From NCBI GenBank assembly GCA_950106755.1, contig OX467092.1, positions 9,052,001-9,116,000 of the forward strand: a stretch of 64,000 bases of DNA. The letters are read 5' to 3'. Made by a program: the position numbers and the translations under genes. Position 1 is the first letter of the stretch. Each line of letters opens with the position of its first letter. This DNA is from Climacium dendroides (lineage: Eukaryota > Streptophyta > Bryopsida > Hypnales > Climaciaceae). Positions 1-11,186 of the stretch are shown in pieces. Below the pieces are notes generated by a model. It saw only the letters and a list, made by a program, of their open reading frames with translations, did not search any database and was not told where the DNA came from.

Positions 1-180
1 TTTTTTTTGGCGATTTGGTGGACATTTACACTAAAGTAATGGACCTTGCACCATGCCTTCAAATCACAAATAGTATTAAAAGGGCAAAAAATCGCCAAAA
101 AATTTCAAATGTAAAAAATATCTTGAATGAAACTATCAAATTGTGGATGAAAACAAAATTATGGATTCACCGGGAAAAAG
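1..180. other. AT-rich intergenic start of window
   Basis: AT-rich sequence with no recognisable gene or repeat boundary. A short open frame here has no recognisable protein features. Confidence 0.5.
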
Positions 181-394
181 CCCTCCAATTGCAACAATAT
201 TGTTGCAATCCTATTTCAATAGTTGAACAGTAAAGTATTAAAAGCAAAATGTTGCAGTATTGCAACAATACAATTTCAATGGGTGGCGTACTCTATCCAT
301 TGAAAGTATACTATTGGAGTATTGCAACAGTTCGCTTTTAATACTCTACTTTTCAACCATTAAAATAGTATTGCAATGTATTGTTGCAATGGGG
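181..394. repeat. Foldback (inverted-repeat) element, about 210 bp
   Basis: Two arms of about 90 bp face each other. The left arm (from about 184) reads CAATTGCAACAATATTG and continues through AGTATTAAAAGC. The reverse complement of the right arm (about 300-394) reads CATTGCAACAATACATTG and also continues through AGTATTAAAAGC, with scattered mismatches. There is no open frame of note. This is the architecture of a MITE or foldback element; I found no clear target duplication, so the superfamily is unassigned. The boundaries are good to about 5 bases. Confidence 0.6.
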
Positions 395-695
395 GTACTT
401 CCCCGAAGTTGAGTTTGTGACATGTGCTAATGTGATACTTTTTATCCAATAGGTGGATGAACGTTGAAATTTGGAGCACCACTATAACATTTCCTATCCT
501 ATTGCCACTTTGCCAATTGAAAAAAAATGAAAAAAAAACCCACCCTGGTCCGGAGGGCCCCAAATGACGCTGCTACCCGACCGACGAAATTGAAAGCACC
601 CAATCCAGCGAAACCAAATGATTCACAAGAGGCCGGACTTCACGACTGGACCGGAGTCACCGGACGGACTTGGACTTGGCAGGGGCCAGTTCACC
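395..695. other. Intergenic, no gene seen
   Basis: Mixed sequence that becomes GC-rich after about 540. Open frames on both strands run into the adjacent MITE and look like by-products of its GC-rich ends. Nothing else is recognisable. Confidence 0.4.
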
Positions 696-922
696 GGCCA
701 GGGAGAACTGACCCCGTCATTGCCCCGGCCAGGGTTAATTGTGAAAAAAAGCCCCCTATTTTTTTTGCCATGATTTTTTATATTTCTACATTTCTCCCAG
801 CTAATTTGGGCTGTTGATTGCAAATCTGAATTCAGAATCTGAATCTGATTGCATTTAAAAATTTCCGCAGCATTTTCCCCAGGGGTAAAACGGGGCAATG
901 AGGGGGTCAGTTCACCCTGGCC
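696..922. mobile_element. Mutator-like MITE, copy 1
   Basis: The left terminus reads GGCCAGGGAGAACTGACC and the right terminus, reverse complemented, reads GGCCAGGGTGAACTGACC; the inverted termini continue with a CATTGCCCC word. The 10-bp direct repeat CCAGTTCACC lies immediately outside both ends (686-695 and 923-932). A 9-11 bp target duplication with inverted termini fits the Mutator-like superfamily. A second copy at 54,671-54,882 has its own perfect 10-bp duplication, which supports these borders. One caution is that the flanking word resembles part of the terminus. There is no coding capacity, so the element is non-autonomous. Confidence 0.7.
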
Positions 923-1285
923 CCAGTTCACCCCGGCCCAAGGAAAGTTACACTGCAAATTCCTCAGCGTGGGAAGCCCACGTGGGGAACCAAAAGGGAA
1001 CGAAGATATTTACAAGGGAACGAGTCTCCCCGTTGGGCAGCGCAGCAACCCAAGGGGGGCCCCTCCCTTCCATGTCCCAGGCCTTTTCTCTTCCCTCATG
1101 ATGAGATTTTGCGGTGTAGGTTAGGTTCAGTCGTTCTCCACGTTTCCCATCTTGGTTACGCGTCCCCATTTGCACCAAATCACGCCTCCATCACCGCTAC
1201 TCAGCACATTCCCCTTCTCGTCTTGTTCCCGATTGCTCTCAATTCAGTTTCGGCGCTTTGAGGAGTGAGTTCTCAGATTGAAAAA
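923..1285 (+). promoter_or_regulatory. Presumed promoter and 5'-UTR exon of the carrier gene
   Basis: After the MITE flank the sequence becomes pyrimidine-rich (about 1065-1105 and 1180-1250), as plant 5' leaders often are. A good donor, AAAAA|GTAAGT, ends the presumed leader exon at 1285. The transcription start cannot be fixed from sequence. If the assignment is right, the Mutator-like MITE lies within a few hundred bases of the promoter. Confidence 0.45.
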
Positions 1286-2027
1286 GTAAGTCCAATCTCT
1301 CCAGGCGCATGTCACCGGCCGCAAACATGAAGATATATTTGTGTCTGTGTTCAGCTTGTTACAACTCTTTTGATATTTCAAATTCTTGTGGCTGTTGTAT
1401 TGGCGTTTCTTGAATCCAGCTGAATTTTTCTCGTTCTGTGGTAGGTTTTTTGAATTTCGTTTTCGTTTTTGTTAAGTTTTCGTTTTCGTTTTCGTTTTCG
1501 TTTTGGATGTATTTCTTCGAATCACAGGGTACACGCTGTGCCTTGGAAGAGGTTTTGAACCTAAATTTGAGAATAGTCCTTGGTTGGTCGGACTTTAGAG
1601 CCATTTCGAGTAAATGGGAGTACATGCTGAGGTAGCGAGGTTCTGTGTGGTTTATTGTAGTCATTAGCCGAAATCATGAAGTGCTTTCTGGCTGGATTCT
1701 TGTTTTTATGAATTTTTGAATGTTCAGGTTTTTGTTGCTGATCGTGTCGGTGTTTCTTGAATCCAACTGAGTGTTCTTGTTTTATTGTAGGGTTTTATTT
1801 TATTTTTTTATAAATTTTATAATTTTATGTGCTATGTGCAACTTTAGGACTAGATCCCTGTCTTTGCCTTCAAATATTGAACTCAATATATTACTGGAAG
1901 TGCGTGAAAGAAAGTTAATGCCATATTGAATCTTGGATACCGTGAACAGATGTTCCCAGGGTGGTAGTAGCTGAATTCAAGAACGATAATAGAGAATTCA
2001 CCATATTGTGAAATTGTCTTTTTCCAG
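1286..2027 (+). other. Probable 5'-UTR intron of the carrier gene, with GTTTTC microsatellite
   Basis: The donor GTAAGT at 1286 and the acceptor TTTTTCCAG ending at 2027 bracket a T-rich stretch typical of a leader intron. It contains a short imperfect (GTTTTC)n run at about 1465-1505. The next exon would start at 2028, 71 bases before the ATG. Confidence 0.5.
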
Positions 2028-2098
2028 GTTTTGCAACTGAAATTTTGATTGGGATATTCAACTTTACGAGCAGCTGAGATTTAGGACCTGAGAAAACA

Positions 2099-5000
2099 AT
2101 GATGGCAGCTTCAGCTATTTCGAGTATTTGCAACTTGGCTCCATCAAGCCACCGGGATGCGAGGAAATCCAGTGTTCGTGAACACGATATACTACTCAGT
2201 CGGATGTTGAAACACGGGAGGACCTCTGAAGTGATGCATCATGTGGAGCAACACAGTAAGGTGAATTTAAAGGACGGGATTTGTAGCTGTGGGATGGTGA
2301 ATGCTGCGTCAACGTCGGGGCAGCCAAGCCGGCGAGTTTTGTTGCATACCAGCAGTCCACCAATGACATACAGAAAACTACAGAAAAGACTCTCTATGAA
2401 GAAAGCTGGGAAAAATTCTAGGCCAGTCCGGTGTCGTGATTTATCCATGTCTTTGGAATTAGTTACAAAAACATCAGAGAAATGGGGTATGGATATGCAT
2501 GTTGATGATATTGCAGAGAACATACGAAGGCAGAAACGGAGGGCAGCCCTTGCGGCACTGGCATTGGCAGGTTGCATTTCTATAATGCTACCGTCTTCAG
2601 CATCGGCTGCTGAAGCTCTTATGGTAGATATTCCTGCACCCTCAACCACCGTGGAGGCTCTAGAAGCGCAGTTCAAAGGAAGCACACGGATGGAGCTCGA
2701 AAAGGAAATACAAATTCAGCGAAAGGAATCGGAAATGGAGAGCGTTGGTACAACGGCTCCATCACCGAAACAAAGCCAAAACATGAAGGTACAGGATACT
2801 AAACCTAATCCCTTTCCCCTGGTACGGACAACTCCTTGGTTGGCCTTCAAGTAGCAAGTTGGGTGTAAGCATGACCTGGCTAATAATGTTGAAGGGCCAT
2901 AAATCTTTGAATGGAAATGGGGTTGTCTACTATCCCTGCAGTATTCGTCTACAGCCACCCACTTAGAATGATTGTCTAAGAAATTATTAAACATTGAGTG
3001 AGAAAAATTTGATCTCAAGAGAGTTTGGCTATTGTAGCACCCATAGTAATCTCTCCAGTGAGTTGAGTTCTAGGGAGTGATCTCCCAATGAAAGCTTACT
3101 CCTACATATTGGTCAAATTTTTAACCTTTTAAGGACCAAGGATTCATGGTTTTAAAATCACCATTTTGATTGGTTCATATCATGGAAAGTGTAATATAAA
3201 CGGAGTCCAATACATATCACTAGACTGGGTGAAGAGTATTGCTCGTGTTGAGTTAAAAAAGATCAATTTTGTTAGGCTGTTTGTTTTGTTTGTTGTGTTG
3301 AGATCTCCGTTCTTGGTACTGTTGGAAAGCCCTCAGCGAGGAGGGGTGCACGGGCTTTGTTTCCTGGCGACTCACGGCGAAAAAGATATTGAATTTGGAA
3401 GTTTTTATGAATTAAAAAATTAGAAAATTACTTTTATACTATTATACTACGGCACAGTGCACACTACAGTGGTATCTCCTGGAAATTGCTTTAAAAAACA
3501 CGGGGCTAAACCCAGGGTTAATAGTGAGAGAAAGAATATCCTTTTAACTTCCAGAAGTTATCAACACAAGAATTTGAGGGTGTTGTTGCATTGGTGCAGG
3601 ATGTTGGATTAGAAGATCCTTTCTATGCTTGGAAACAAGTTCAAAAGGAGATGGGGGTCGATATTGTACAAGAACTTGTCTGTGTAAATTTGGTGCGAGG
3701 TGTGGAGGATGATTCTTTTTATGCTTGGAGACAAATAGAGAAGGAGATGGGATACGAGGGTGCACCAGTAGAAATCGGGTGCATTTCACCCGCAATGTTG
3801 CAGAGTATGGAAGATGATCCATTCTATGCTTGGAAGCAAATACAAAAAGAGATAGCTCCGTTACCAAAGTCACCGGTGAAGAAGGCTGTGGCTGCGTCAG
3901 TGGCGGTGGCAGTGGCCGGGTCTGTTGCTGGGGCAGCGTCTGCAGCTAGTCGTGCGGTGGCATCCTCGGGGGGCACTAGCGTCGTTTCAACGTCCTTGAC
4001 GGTCTTGCAACATTCTGCTCTTCCTGGCTCAACTTTGTTGGCTAGAATAGCACAACACTTGGGAGGCGGAGGAGTGGCTGGTGCCATTGGGGCAACAGCC
4101 GTCTACCCCTTGGACACCATTAAGACTCGAATGCAAGCTCAGAGCATGGTATGTATCCCAATTCACTCGAACCTCTTTTAAGGTAACCACACCTAATTGC
4201 GGCACTTGCGCTGAACGTATTTTTAACCATTAGGATTTTCAGGCTTTTATATATTTTTTGTTAGCAAATTCAAGGGAATTTCAACGCACCAAAGATTGAG
4301 TTATTTGGATACCATATGACAAAATTGATTAGGGCTCAACGTTTTACTGGATTGGTGTGTGTATGACCGTGTAATCACATTCATTCGTGCAGTGTAGTAC
4401 TTCTGTGTCTAGGAATGCTTTACTTTATGCACTCAGCTTGGCAGACATGTCAATGTGAAGTGGTATTATAAAATTTATAACTGCAATCTTTTTCTTTTGC
4501 GCCTCACAGGAAGGCGAGGACCCTCAGTACAAAGATGAAATCGACTGCTTCAAGCAGCTTGTTACCAAGGAAGGACCAGCATCCTTGTACTGTGGTCTGG
4601 TGCCCCAGCTCTTAGGCATAGCCCCAGAGAAGGTATTCTAGTTTTGTCAAACTTCTCTTCCTCCTAAGTTTGTCTGCTTCGGATGTCTTAATGTAGAAAT
4701 TATGTTGATTTCATGTACCATAAACACGAAAGTATGATGCCGAAGGCTTGTGATCCATGCAATTTCCTAATGATGCATTCTGCAAGCCGCTTGACAGTCT
4801 GTAGAATGTAGAGAGGGGTTTGGCAATTGTGTATGCCGTGCACTGTTACTGACCTTTAATATCTTGGATGCTCTGTTAGGCCATGAAACTGACAGTTAAC
4901 GAGGCGCTGTTGAGTAGTCTTGAGACGATGATGCCTGGTGCACGCGTGTGGGCATTGGAATTCATAGCTGGAGGAGGAGGCGGTGCATCCCAGGTATACA

Positions 5001-6239
5001 ACAACGCCTTAGTTTACAATCAATGTCACATACACATTTTGTCAATGACTTATTCGTGATTTCGTGTTTGGATTTGGTGTAAGGTTATACTTGTATTACT
5101 TACAAGTTATCTTATTCTATGTCAAATTAATTCTGTGCTGTAATGCAGGTGGTATTCACGAATCCCATGGAGATCGTGAAAGTTCGACTTCAGACTCAGA
5201 AAGATGGGGCACCGAAGAAGGCGTTGTGGACTATTGTAAAAGAGCTCGGAGTAAGAGGTCTTTATGATGGTGCAGGTGTTACCCTAGCCCGTGATGTGCC
5301 TAGCTCAGCGATCTTTTTCGCTATTTATACTCTCCTCCGTGGACTCTACCCGGAACAGAGTTTCCTTGCTGGAGCTATCGCCGCTATACCTGCTACCGTG
5401 TTGGTCACTCCCATGGACATAATTAAAACTCGGCTTCAGGTATGTAGTCCATCTCTCTACGCGCAGTACCGACGCTTTGTCAGTACACCGTTCTTGCATA
5501 TAGGGTAGTCTTTGACATCAGAAATTGATTGGTTAAGATATCTGGAGTCGTTTTAGGCTGTTTACTCTGGTACAATTTTTTCAGTTAGAAAATGCATGAG
5601 AAGGTAGAGGATACTATTTGCGTTACTTTGAACATTTTAACACATTTAGGTGAGTTATTTTTACCCAAAGTTGGTGCAGTAGAGCGATCTTTGGGTGCAA
5701 GAACTAAACTCTCCTGAAATCAAATTTCTATCACTATGTAAGAATTTCTTGTGAAATTGTAGGCCACAACTGAAGGGATAGTGAACAATCTCATTTGTTT
5801 TCAAAGATCAGTGGTCGTAGACATTTATCCAAGTGATGCATTCACGCAACTTACTATTTGCCAATTAAGTGCATGAATTGATGAGTAGCTGTGGGTATAA
5901 GAGACGGTATTAGGTTCTAACAGTTTTTTTATTCTCTTCCTTGCGATTGTTTTGTGGACTCTTTTTGCAAGGAATGGGAGTATTTATTTTCCATTCTTGA
6001 CACTTTTTACTTTTGTTTTTGTGATGACTGACCAACTACCGTTTGCTAATGCGTCAATGCAGAAAGAACCTTCACCTGGAGAGCCGCAATACACGGACTG
6101 GTGGGAGTGTATGCAGGATATTGTATCTAAGGAGGGACCCCAGGCTCTTTTCAAAGGCAGTCTCTTACGTGTTCTACGAACAAGCCCACAGTTTGGCATC
6201 ACCTTGATGGTCTATGGAATACTGTGCGACGGTTCATGA
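2099..6239 (+). CDS. Citrin/aralar-type carrier with long N-terminal extension (6 coding exons)
   Basis: Exons by consensus GT-AG, all phase 0: 2099-2788, 3555-4148, 4510-4632, 4880-4993, 5149-5439, 6063-6239; total 662 aa. The C-terminal half is a mitochondrial-carrier (SLC25) domain with three signatures: [25 protein letters not shown] and [29 protein letters not shown] and the [13 protein letters not shown] end are typical of the aspartate/glutamate carrier (citrin/aralar) group, so exchange of amino acids across an organelle inner membrane is the likely role. The EF-hands of animal citrins are not visible. Exon 1 instead encodes a basic leader and a hydrophobic Ala-rich segment (about residues 150-172, ending SASAAEA) that looks like an organelle targeting signal. 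Three copies of an [E/D]D-x-FYAW-[K/R]Q-[V/I]-x-KE motif follow at about residues 250-262, 282-294 and 317-329, then an Ala/Val-rich linker. The start is the first ATG after the leader acceptor. Family is secure; substrate and membrane are inferred. Confidence 0.85.
2880..3140. repeat. Dispersed repeat fragment in intron 1 of the carrier gene
   Basis: A stretch containing GAATGGAAATGGGGTTGTCTA, then CCCACTT and CTCCTACATATTGGT words resembles 60,530-60,710, where the same words occur in the same order and orientation. It looks like two diverged copies of one unclassified element. The boundaries are approximate and were judged by eye. Confidence 0.35.
5590..5850. repeat. Dispersed repeat in intron 5 of the carrier gene
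   Basis: The words GAGAAGGTAGAGGATACTAT, TTGCGTTACTTTGA, GTAGGCCAC and AGACATTTATCCAAGTGATG recur in order at about 8,690-9,180 downstream of the acyl carrier gene. This is a shared, diverged dispersed element. No termini or target duplication could be assigned. Confidence 0.4.
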
Positions 6240-6953
6240 GAGCATGGGCTACTCACAGCTTCATTGAAATGAGTGAATGTCTTCACTCTACTCATTAATT
6301 TAGTGAAGATCACCGTGTATTTAATCCACCAGGCAATTGTAATTTATGTAGTGATTACCAAAGGAGTTGTACCTACCATTTCTTAGTCACCTAAAATTAT
6401 TCGACATGCTACTGAACAAGTGTCTCTCGGGATGAAGGTTGCCTTTTACAGCGACACTAGCCCTTCCAGAAACTGACCTAAAATATGATTCTTTTGATTA
6501 GGTAGCGATTGACCCTTGAATGGGTCCAGACAGACAATTTTTGTTGTATATAAATTATTTTTCCACTTCGGAAATCAACTGTGAATTTTTACGGAGAAAC
6601 AGGCTTTCAGTGTATTGCAATCTGGTGTACTATTCATACTAATGAATGTCGTGGTGATTCCCCTCAGGTTTGAAGGCCAAAAATCATATGGCAAAGAGTA
6701 TATGAGCCCATTACTAAAATCCTGGGTACAATTGTCATGTTTAAAGAACTGTGCATGATGTGAAAATGTGGAACGATGATTTCCCATCACCCAAAAAGCT
6801 ATTGATGTGTTTCAGCTCAACATTTGAATGGATAATAGCAACGAGAATGCTGGTCGTCATGAATAAAAAGTCTATTGGGATTAGTTCAGCTACCCAGGCT
6901 TTGGGAAGTGCATAAAATAGTGCAAAAAATAGTGCAAATGTTACAAAATCATC
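6240..6953. other. 3' flank of the carrier gene
   Basis: This holds the presumed 3'-UTR (about 200-400 bases, AT-rich) followed by unremarkable intergenic DNA. No gene is recognised; a short minus-strand open frame near 6,741-6,992 has no recognisable features. Confidence 0.4.
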
Positions 6954-7190
6954 AATCGGCCAGGGAGGATTGACTAGGGAGGATTGACTCATCTATTGCC
7001 CCATCAAAGGGTAAATGTAAAAATTGCCCCCTATTTTGTGCCACTTAAATTTTGTAATTCTTCACGTCTCCTAGCTGGTAAGAATTTTGTAATTCTTCAC
7101 AGCTCCTAGCTGGTAAGAAATCTCTGATTGCAAATATGAATTCAGTGGTAAGAAATCTCTGATTGCAAATATGAATTCAGAATTTGCAAA
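6954..7190. mobile_element. Truncated, internally duplicated Mutator-like MITE
   Basis: It starts with GGCCAGGGAGGATTGACT, related to the termini of the copies at 696 and 54,671, followed by the shared internal words CTATTGCCCC and AAATTGCCCCCTATTTT. The opposite terminus is missing. Two short direct duplications lie inside: one around TTGTAATTCTTCAC and CTCCTAGCTGG, one around GGTAAGAAATCTCTGATTGC. It ends about 290 bases before the acyl carrier protein start codon, so it may lie in that promoter. Confidence 0.55.
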
Positions 7191-7449
7191 TTTTATCATA
7201 TGCGGCAAATATAAAATTTCGGTGTTTTATTCCTGTACGGAGTATGAAATGGTTACGCAGGTTAAAAAGGGAGAAGTAAACTTTGTACCCTGTGACCGTG
7301 ATGGATTCCGGCAGTAGCCGAAGAGAACCCATGACCGTGTAACCAGAGCTCCAAGCTCTAGTTTCGGTTCTCCGTGTCACGGCTCTGTTTCTAGGGGCCA
7401 TTTCCGCAATCGCTCTCAGTTGTGTTGCACCGTTTGCTGTGAGCTCCCG

Positions 7450-7459
7450 TTAGGGTTTA
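7450..7459 (+). promoter_or_regulatory. Telo-box (TTAGGGTTTA) before the acyl carrier protein gene
   Basis: TTAGGGTTTA, the reverse of the plant telo-box AAACCCTAA, sits about 17 bases before the ATG. Telo-boxes are common in the promoters and leaders of plant translation and growth-related genes. Function here is inferred from sequence and position only. Confidence 0.45.
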
Positions 7460-7475
7460 TTTCGTATACGTTACG

Positions 7476-8202
7476 ATGCAGGCTGTGAGACCCTCGTCGC
7501 TGCGGGCGCTTCACGGAGCTCTTTTGCAGCACTTGAGAGTGCAGCCCGGCGCCACATGGGGTGTCCTTCGAGCCATGTCCGGTGAAGCGCACGCTCAGGG
7601 GACGTACCTGGATCGTTCGCAGGTCGTGGATCGCGTTCTTTCAGTGCTCAAGAGTAACGCCAAAGTGGATCCAGCCAAGGTATGTTCGTGTTGCTGTTTC
7701 TGTAGCAATTTAGGGCTTCGCAATGGGAGCTTGTTTGGAGGGTGAGGGTGGACAATGTGAGGGTGGACAATGCCGTAAGGTAGGGCCGACGAGCATAATT
7801 CGTATTATTACTAAACTCGTCAAGTTTCTATTGATGCTCGTAGTGTCTAATGAAATTTTTTGATTCCAGTGCACCAAAGAATGCGTCATTTGGATACTGT
7901 ATGCAAAATTTATGAAGGTTCAAAGTTTTATTGGTTTGTATTCGAAAATCAATTCGTGGACAGTAGTTACATATTGATTATGGGGATGAACACTAGCTGA
8001 ACATCTGAGTGATTATCTGCACCAGGTATCAGAGTCGGCGAGCTTCAAACAGGATTTAGGCCTCGACAGTTTAGATGAAGTGGAGATTGTGATGGCAGTC
8101 GAGGGGGAGTTCGCGTTGGAGATTCCGGATGCGGAAGCTGATAAAATTAAGTCCGCAAGGGATGTGATCGAGTTCGTCGCCTCGCACCCCCGGGCCAAGT
8201 AG
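7476..8202 (+). CDS. Mitochondrial acyl carrier protein (2 exons)
   Basis: Exon 1 is 7476-7679 and exon 2 is 8026-8202, joined in phase 0 (donor AAG|GTATGT, acceptor CACCAG|GT), giving 126 aa. Residues 1 to about 40 form an Arg-rich, acid-poor mitochondrial presequence. The mature part carries the ACP core with DLGLDSLDEVEIVMAVE; Ser83 of the DSL motif is the expected 4'-phosphopantetheine attachment site. Helix 3 follows as FALEIPDAEADKI, and the protein ends ASHPRAK. It would carry acyl chains for mitochondrial type II fatty acid and lipoate synthesis and may also join respiratory complex I, as known for this family. Length and motifs are standard. The intron shares a short repeat with intron 2 of the carrier gene. 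Confidence 0.93.
7855..7965. repeat. Short repeat in the acyl carrier protein intron
   Basis: The word order GCACCAAAGA, TTATTTGGATAC or CATTTGGATAC, CAAAATT, then a CAAAGTTTTA or CAACGTTTTA word is shared with 4,275-4,355 in intron 2 of the carrier gene. A related inverted stretch lies near 37,830-37,890. This is a diverged dispersed element lodged in introns of unrelated genes. Confidence 0.35.
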
Positions 8203-8799
8203 ATTTTAATCCCTCTCACTCTTGTCAATTTTACTCAATTGTTAACCTTCTAATGGATCGAAGCAGACATGCTGCAGCCGAAGAGTTTTTACGCCCTCTT
8301 TGAACGTTGCTGTATTGGGTCTTCTGAATAGAATTCTTTCTTCGCTCGACGAAGTTTCACATTCAAGAAGTCAGTTACTCGTGTGATATTTCCAACGTAG
8401 AACTCATTCAAAGATTTCGCTCGTTACTTGGAATAAATGCCAGCATTCATTGCTCTTCAAAATTTGACATTTGTAGGCATACTTGAACTTATAGCTGCCA
8501 GGTAGCATGGCATGCAATCTCAGCCTTTTGAGTGGGCTCACATTGTCGACCATCTGAATTAGGTTGGCAACAGGTATTGGGTACACACATTCCAGTGCCC
8601 ACATGGATTGGATATATGTGAACTAGTTTGTTGGACTGCTGAGGCCAATGAGATTATACCAAGCAGAGCAGGTTTGCAAAACAATATAAGGTAGAGGATG
8701 CCATTTGCGTCACTTTGAGCATTTAATCAATTTGGAAGGAGAGAGTTTAGGGAGATCACAATATAGCTATGGAGAGATCAGATCTCAATCTGTTGAGAA
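8203..8799. other. 3' flank of the acyl carrier protein gene
   Basis: This contains the presumed 3'-UTR and then intergenic DNA; from about 8,690 it merges into the dispersed repeat also found in intron 5 of the carrier gene. No further gene is recognised. Confidence 0.4.
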
Positions 8800-8913
8800 T
8801 CAAATTTTATCATTATGTATGAGTTATTTCAAAATGGGAGGTTGTAGGCCACTGTATCAAATTTTATCATTATGTATGAGTTATTTCAAAATGAGAGGTT
8901 GTAGGCCACTGTA
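8800..8913. repeat. 57-bp tandem duplication
   Basis: Two adjacent 57-bp units start at 8800 and 8857. Each begins TCAAATTTTATCATTATG and ends with GTAGGCCACTGTA, and they differ at about one position. The duplication lies inside the dispersed element shared with 5,590-5,850. Confidence 0.8.
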
Positions 8914-9180
8914 AGTGATATAGGTAGAACCTCTACCTCTCTTAGTGCATGGTGTCGGGAATATGCACTAAGAGGCCACAAATACTATAAACATTTAATA
9001 TAAACATTTAATTCAGCTTTCCATCTTGAATCATGCATAGGTCACTTATTGTCTGTAGACTCTTTTATTGCATATTATGCAATAAGAGAGAATACACTAA
9101 GAGAGGTTCTACATGTTCTATTTGTACCATTTCCATTCAAACATGAGTTCCATAGACATTTAACCTAGTGATGTTTACAT

Positions 9181-10354
9181 CCAACTTCTTGAAAGCCAAC
9201 TCCTCAATTGTTAGCTACAAAAGTCAACATAGGAGATAGAATAGATCCTCAAGGTTTTTTTATTGCTTATCTTATTTTTAGTAGTTTGCATTGGTGAGTT
9301 GTGAATGTTACTTGGTTGTTGTACTTTTTAGATATAAGCCTGTTCCTTTTCTTGAGGACGATGTAATGAGGTGACTACACCTATAGAATTTTAAAAGGAC
9401 TCATAAAGATTTTTGTCTTACTATAGCTTCTATTTATGAAAGAGTTGATTTTGGGTTTGCCTATTTTTCTAGTATTTTGGAAATTCATAGTTTATTCATT
9501 TGGTGTCCAAAATTTGCATGCTTAAGGAATCTTGAATCCTCTTTGGACTTTCAATATAATACAATAAGAATTTAGATATTTTAATTATAGCAAAATATAA
9601 CTACATGTTTAGAGGAAAGATGTTGTATACTTCATGGGTTGTTGTTCATCTTGATTTTTTGTATGCTTAATCTTACAAAACCCTTGCATCGAAGGACAAA
9701 AAACATCCTATTGATGAATGCATAAGAAAGTTTGGACGTGGTCAAGAAATGACAATTTTCTTTAATTTTTGTGGGCAATTTTTTGATTGGTATATTCAAA
9801 TCATCTAATATAGGGATATGTTTCAATAAAAAAATCTATGATTTATAGAGGACTTGTGATTACATCTCCAAAAGTGAATTTCATTCACACATAGTTGGTA
9901 AATAGGAGCATACACAATAAAAAGAACTTTAAAGTTTGGAAATGTGTCCATAGGCTTGTCCTTTCAAAATTAAACCGAATACTAATAGTGAGGCCAAAAT
10001 GTGCCTGATGGATGGATGACTTTAAAGATTTTTCCAAGCATTTTTGAATTACTTGTAAATTTTCAAAGATCAAGGACACAGGTACCTATTTGTGAACATA
10101 GGTCTTGCAAAATCTATCCACTTGCAACTTGCAAAGAGATGTGCATATTCAAAGACTATGATTGGCTCTTGTAATAGAAAAATAAGTTTTCCTAGATGCA
10201 TTCAATTGCTAAAGTAGTCCATTCAAGCATCACCTCATCTTCATTATGCCCCTAAAGCTAGGGTCCATTTGAAAGAGATGGTCCATTTTACAACACACTA
10301 CTATATAGGTTGTTGTTTTTCCATGAAGTTGTGCTTTCTTTCTATGAAGTTGTG
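9181..10354. other. AT-rich intergenic DNA
   Basis: No open frame with protein-like features, no terminal repeats and no tandem array could be recognised in this stretch. Confidence 0.4.
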
Positions 10355-10850
10355 GTGGAATTCAAGGAGCAGTTGTGGGGCATTATGATTGGTTGTAAGG
10401 CTATCAATTTTGCAATCAGCCTATGGTCAAATATTGGAAGGTCTATATCACCATTATAGGTCAAAAGAATCTTTCATTAAAAATTCATAATAATTATATT
10501 TTAGATGATAAAATTTTGAAAAAAATATACAATCCTTCCAAACTCTATTTCAATAAGGGAGCCAACCCCTTTCCGGCCACTTAAATAATTTCGCATATCT
10601 GGAGTGCTACTTTCTTGAGTGGAGAAATTTTCTCATGTACAGAAATAGAGTTTAGAAGGATTCCGATTTTTTTTTCAGAATTTTATTTCTCAAAACATAA
10701 TTACTACAAGAATTTTTTAGTTGAAGATTCTATTCGACATATTCTTGTCATGTAGGTCCTCCTATTTCCAACCACGGGGTGCTTGCAAAATCAACCAAGA
10801 CTGTAGCCAATCATAATGCGCCACGACTGCATTGGAGATTGTACCATAAT
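10355..10850. repeat. Foldback element, about 490 bp
   Basis: The left arm contains GCATTATGATTGG and GCAATC words at about 10,380-10,425. The reverse complement of about 10,770-10,830 gives GCGCATTATGATTGGCTAC followed by TTGATTTTGCA. A second pair lies inside: AATCCTTCCAAACTCTATTT near 10,532 faces the complement of AAATAGAGTTTAGAAGGATT near 10,645. The nested inverted repeats make one large hairpin. It has no coding capacity, and the borders are approximate. Confidence 0.55.
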
Positions 10851-10939
10851 TAATCTCCTGCTTTCTCCTGCTGATTGGAAAGAGTGTAGTTTATATATGA
10901 CAGGAATGGGTCCCTGGTCGCAAATGGGTCAGCTCCTTA

Positions 10940-11186
10940 GAGCGTCCCCACCAGTGAGTTCTGTATCCTTAAAGCTTTAGGGAGAGGACCTCATATGCAG
11001 ATAGAGATACAGAAATTCCACCGCACCAACCTTTATCCAAAACCTGTGTCTCTAAAATATACAGATTTTTGTAAAACTCTTCTCCAGTTCTGTATCCAGA
11101 GGCTCATATGGAGAACTCGCGAGGTCTCATCCCTATTTGATGTCCCAAGCTCAGATAGAGAAACGGAAGAGCAGGTGGGGATGCTC
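10940..11186. mobile_element. Tourist-like (PIF/Harbinger) MITE
   Basis: The termini are GAGCGTCCCCACC and GGTGGGGATGCTC (12 of 13 bases complementary), flanked on both sides by TTA (10,937-10,939 and 11,187-11,189). A 3-bp TTA duplication is the hallmark of Tourist/PIF-Harbinger MITEs. The element is 247 bp with no coding capacity. Its terminus shares only GAGC with the large Harbinger at 27,927, so it is probably a different family. Confidence 0.75.

Noticed and set aside
527..1178. Several overlapping open frames on both strands
   Set aside because: They run through the GC-rich Mutator-like MITE termini and the leader region and show no protein motifs.
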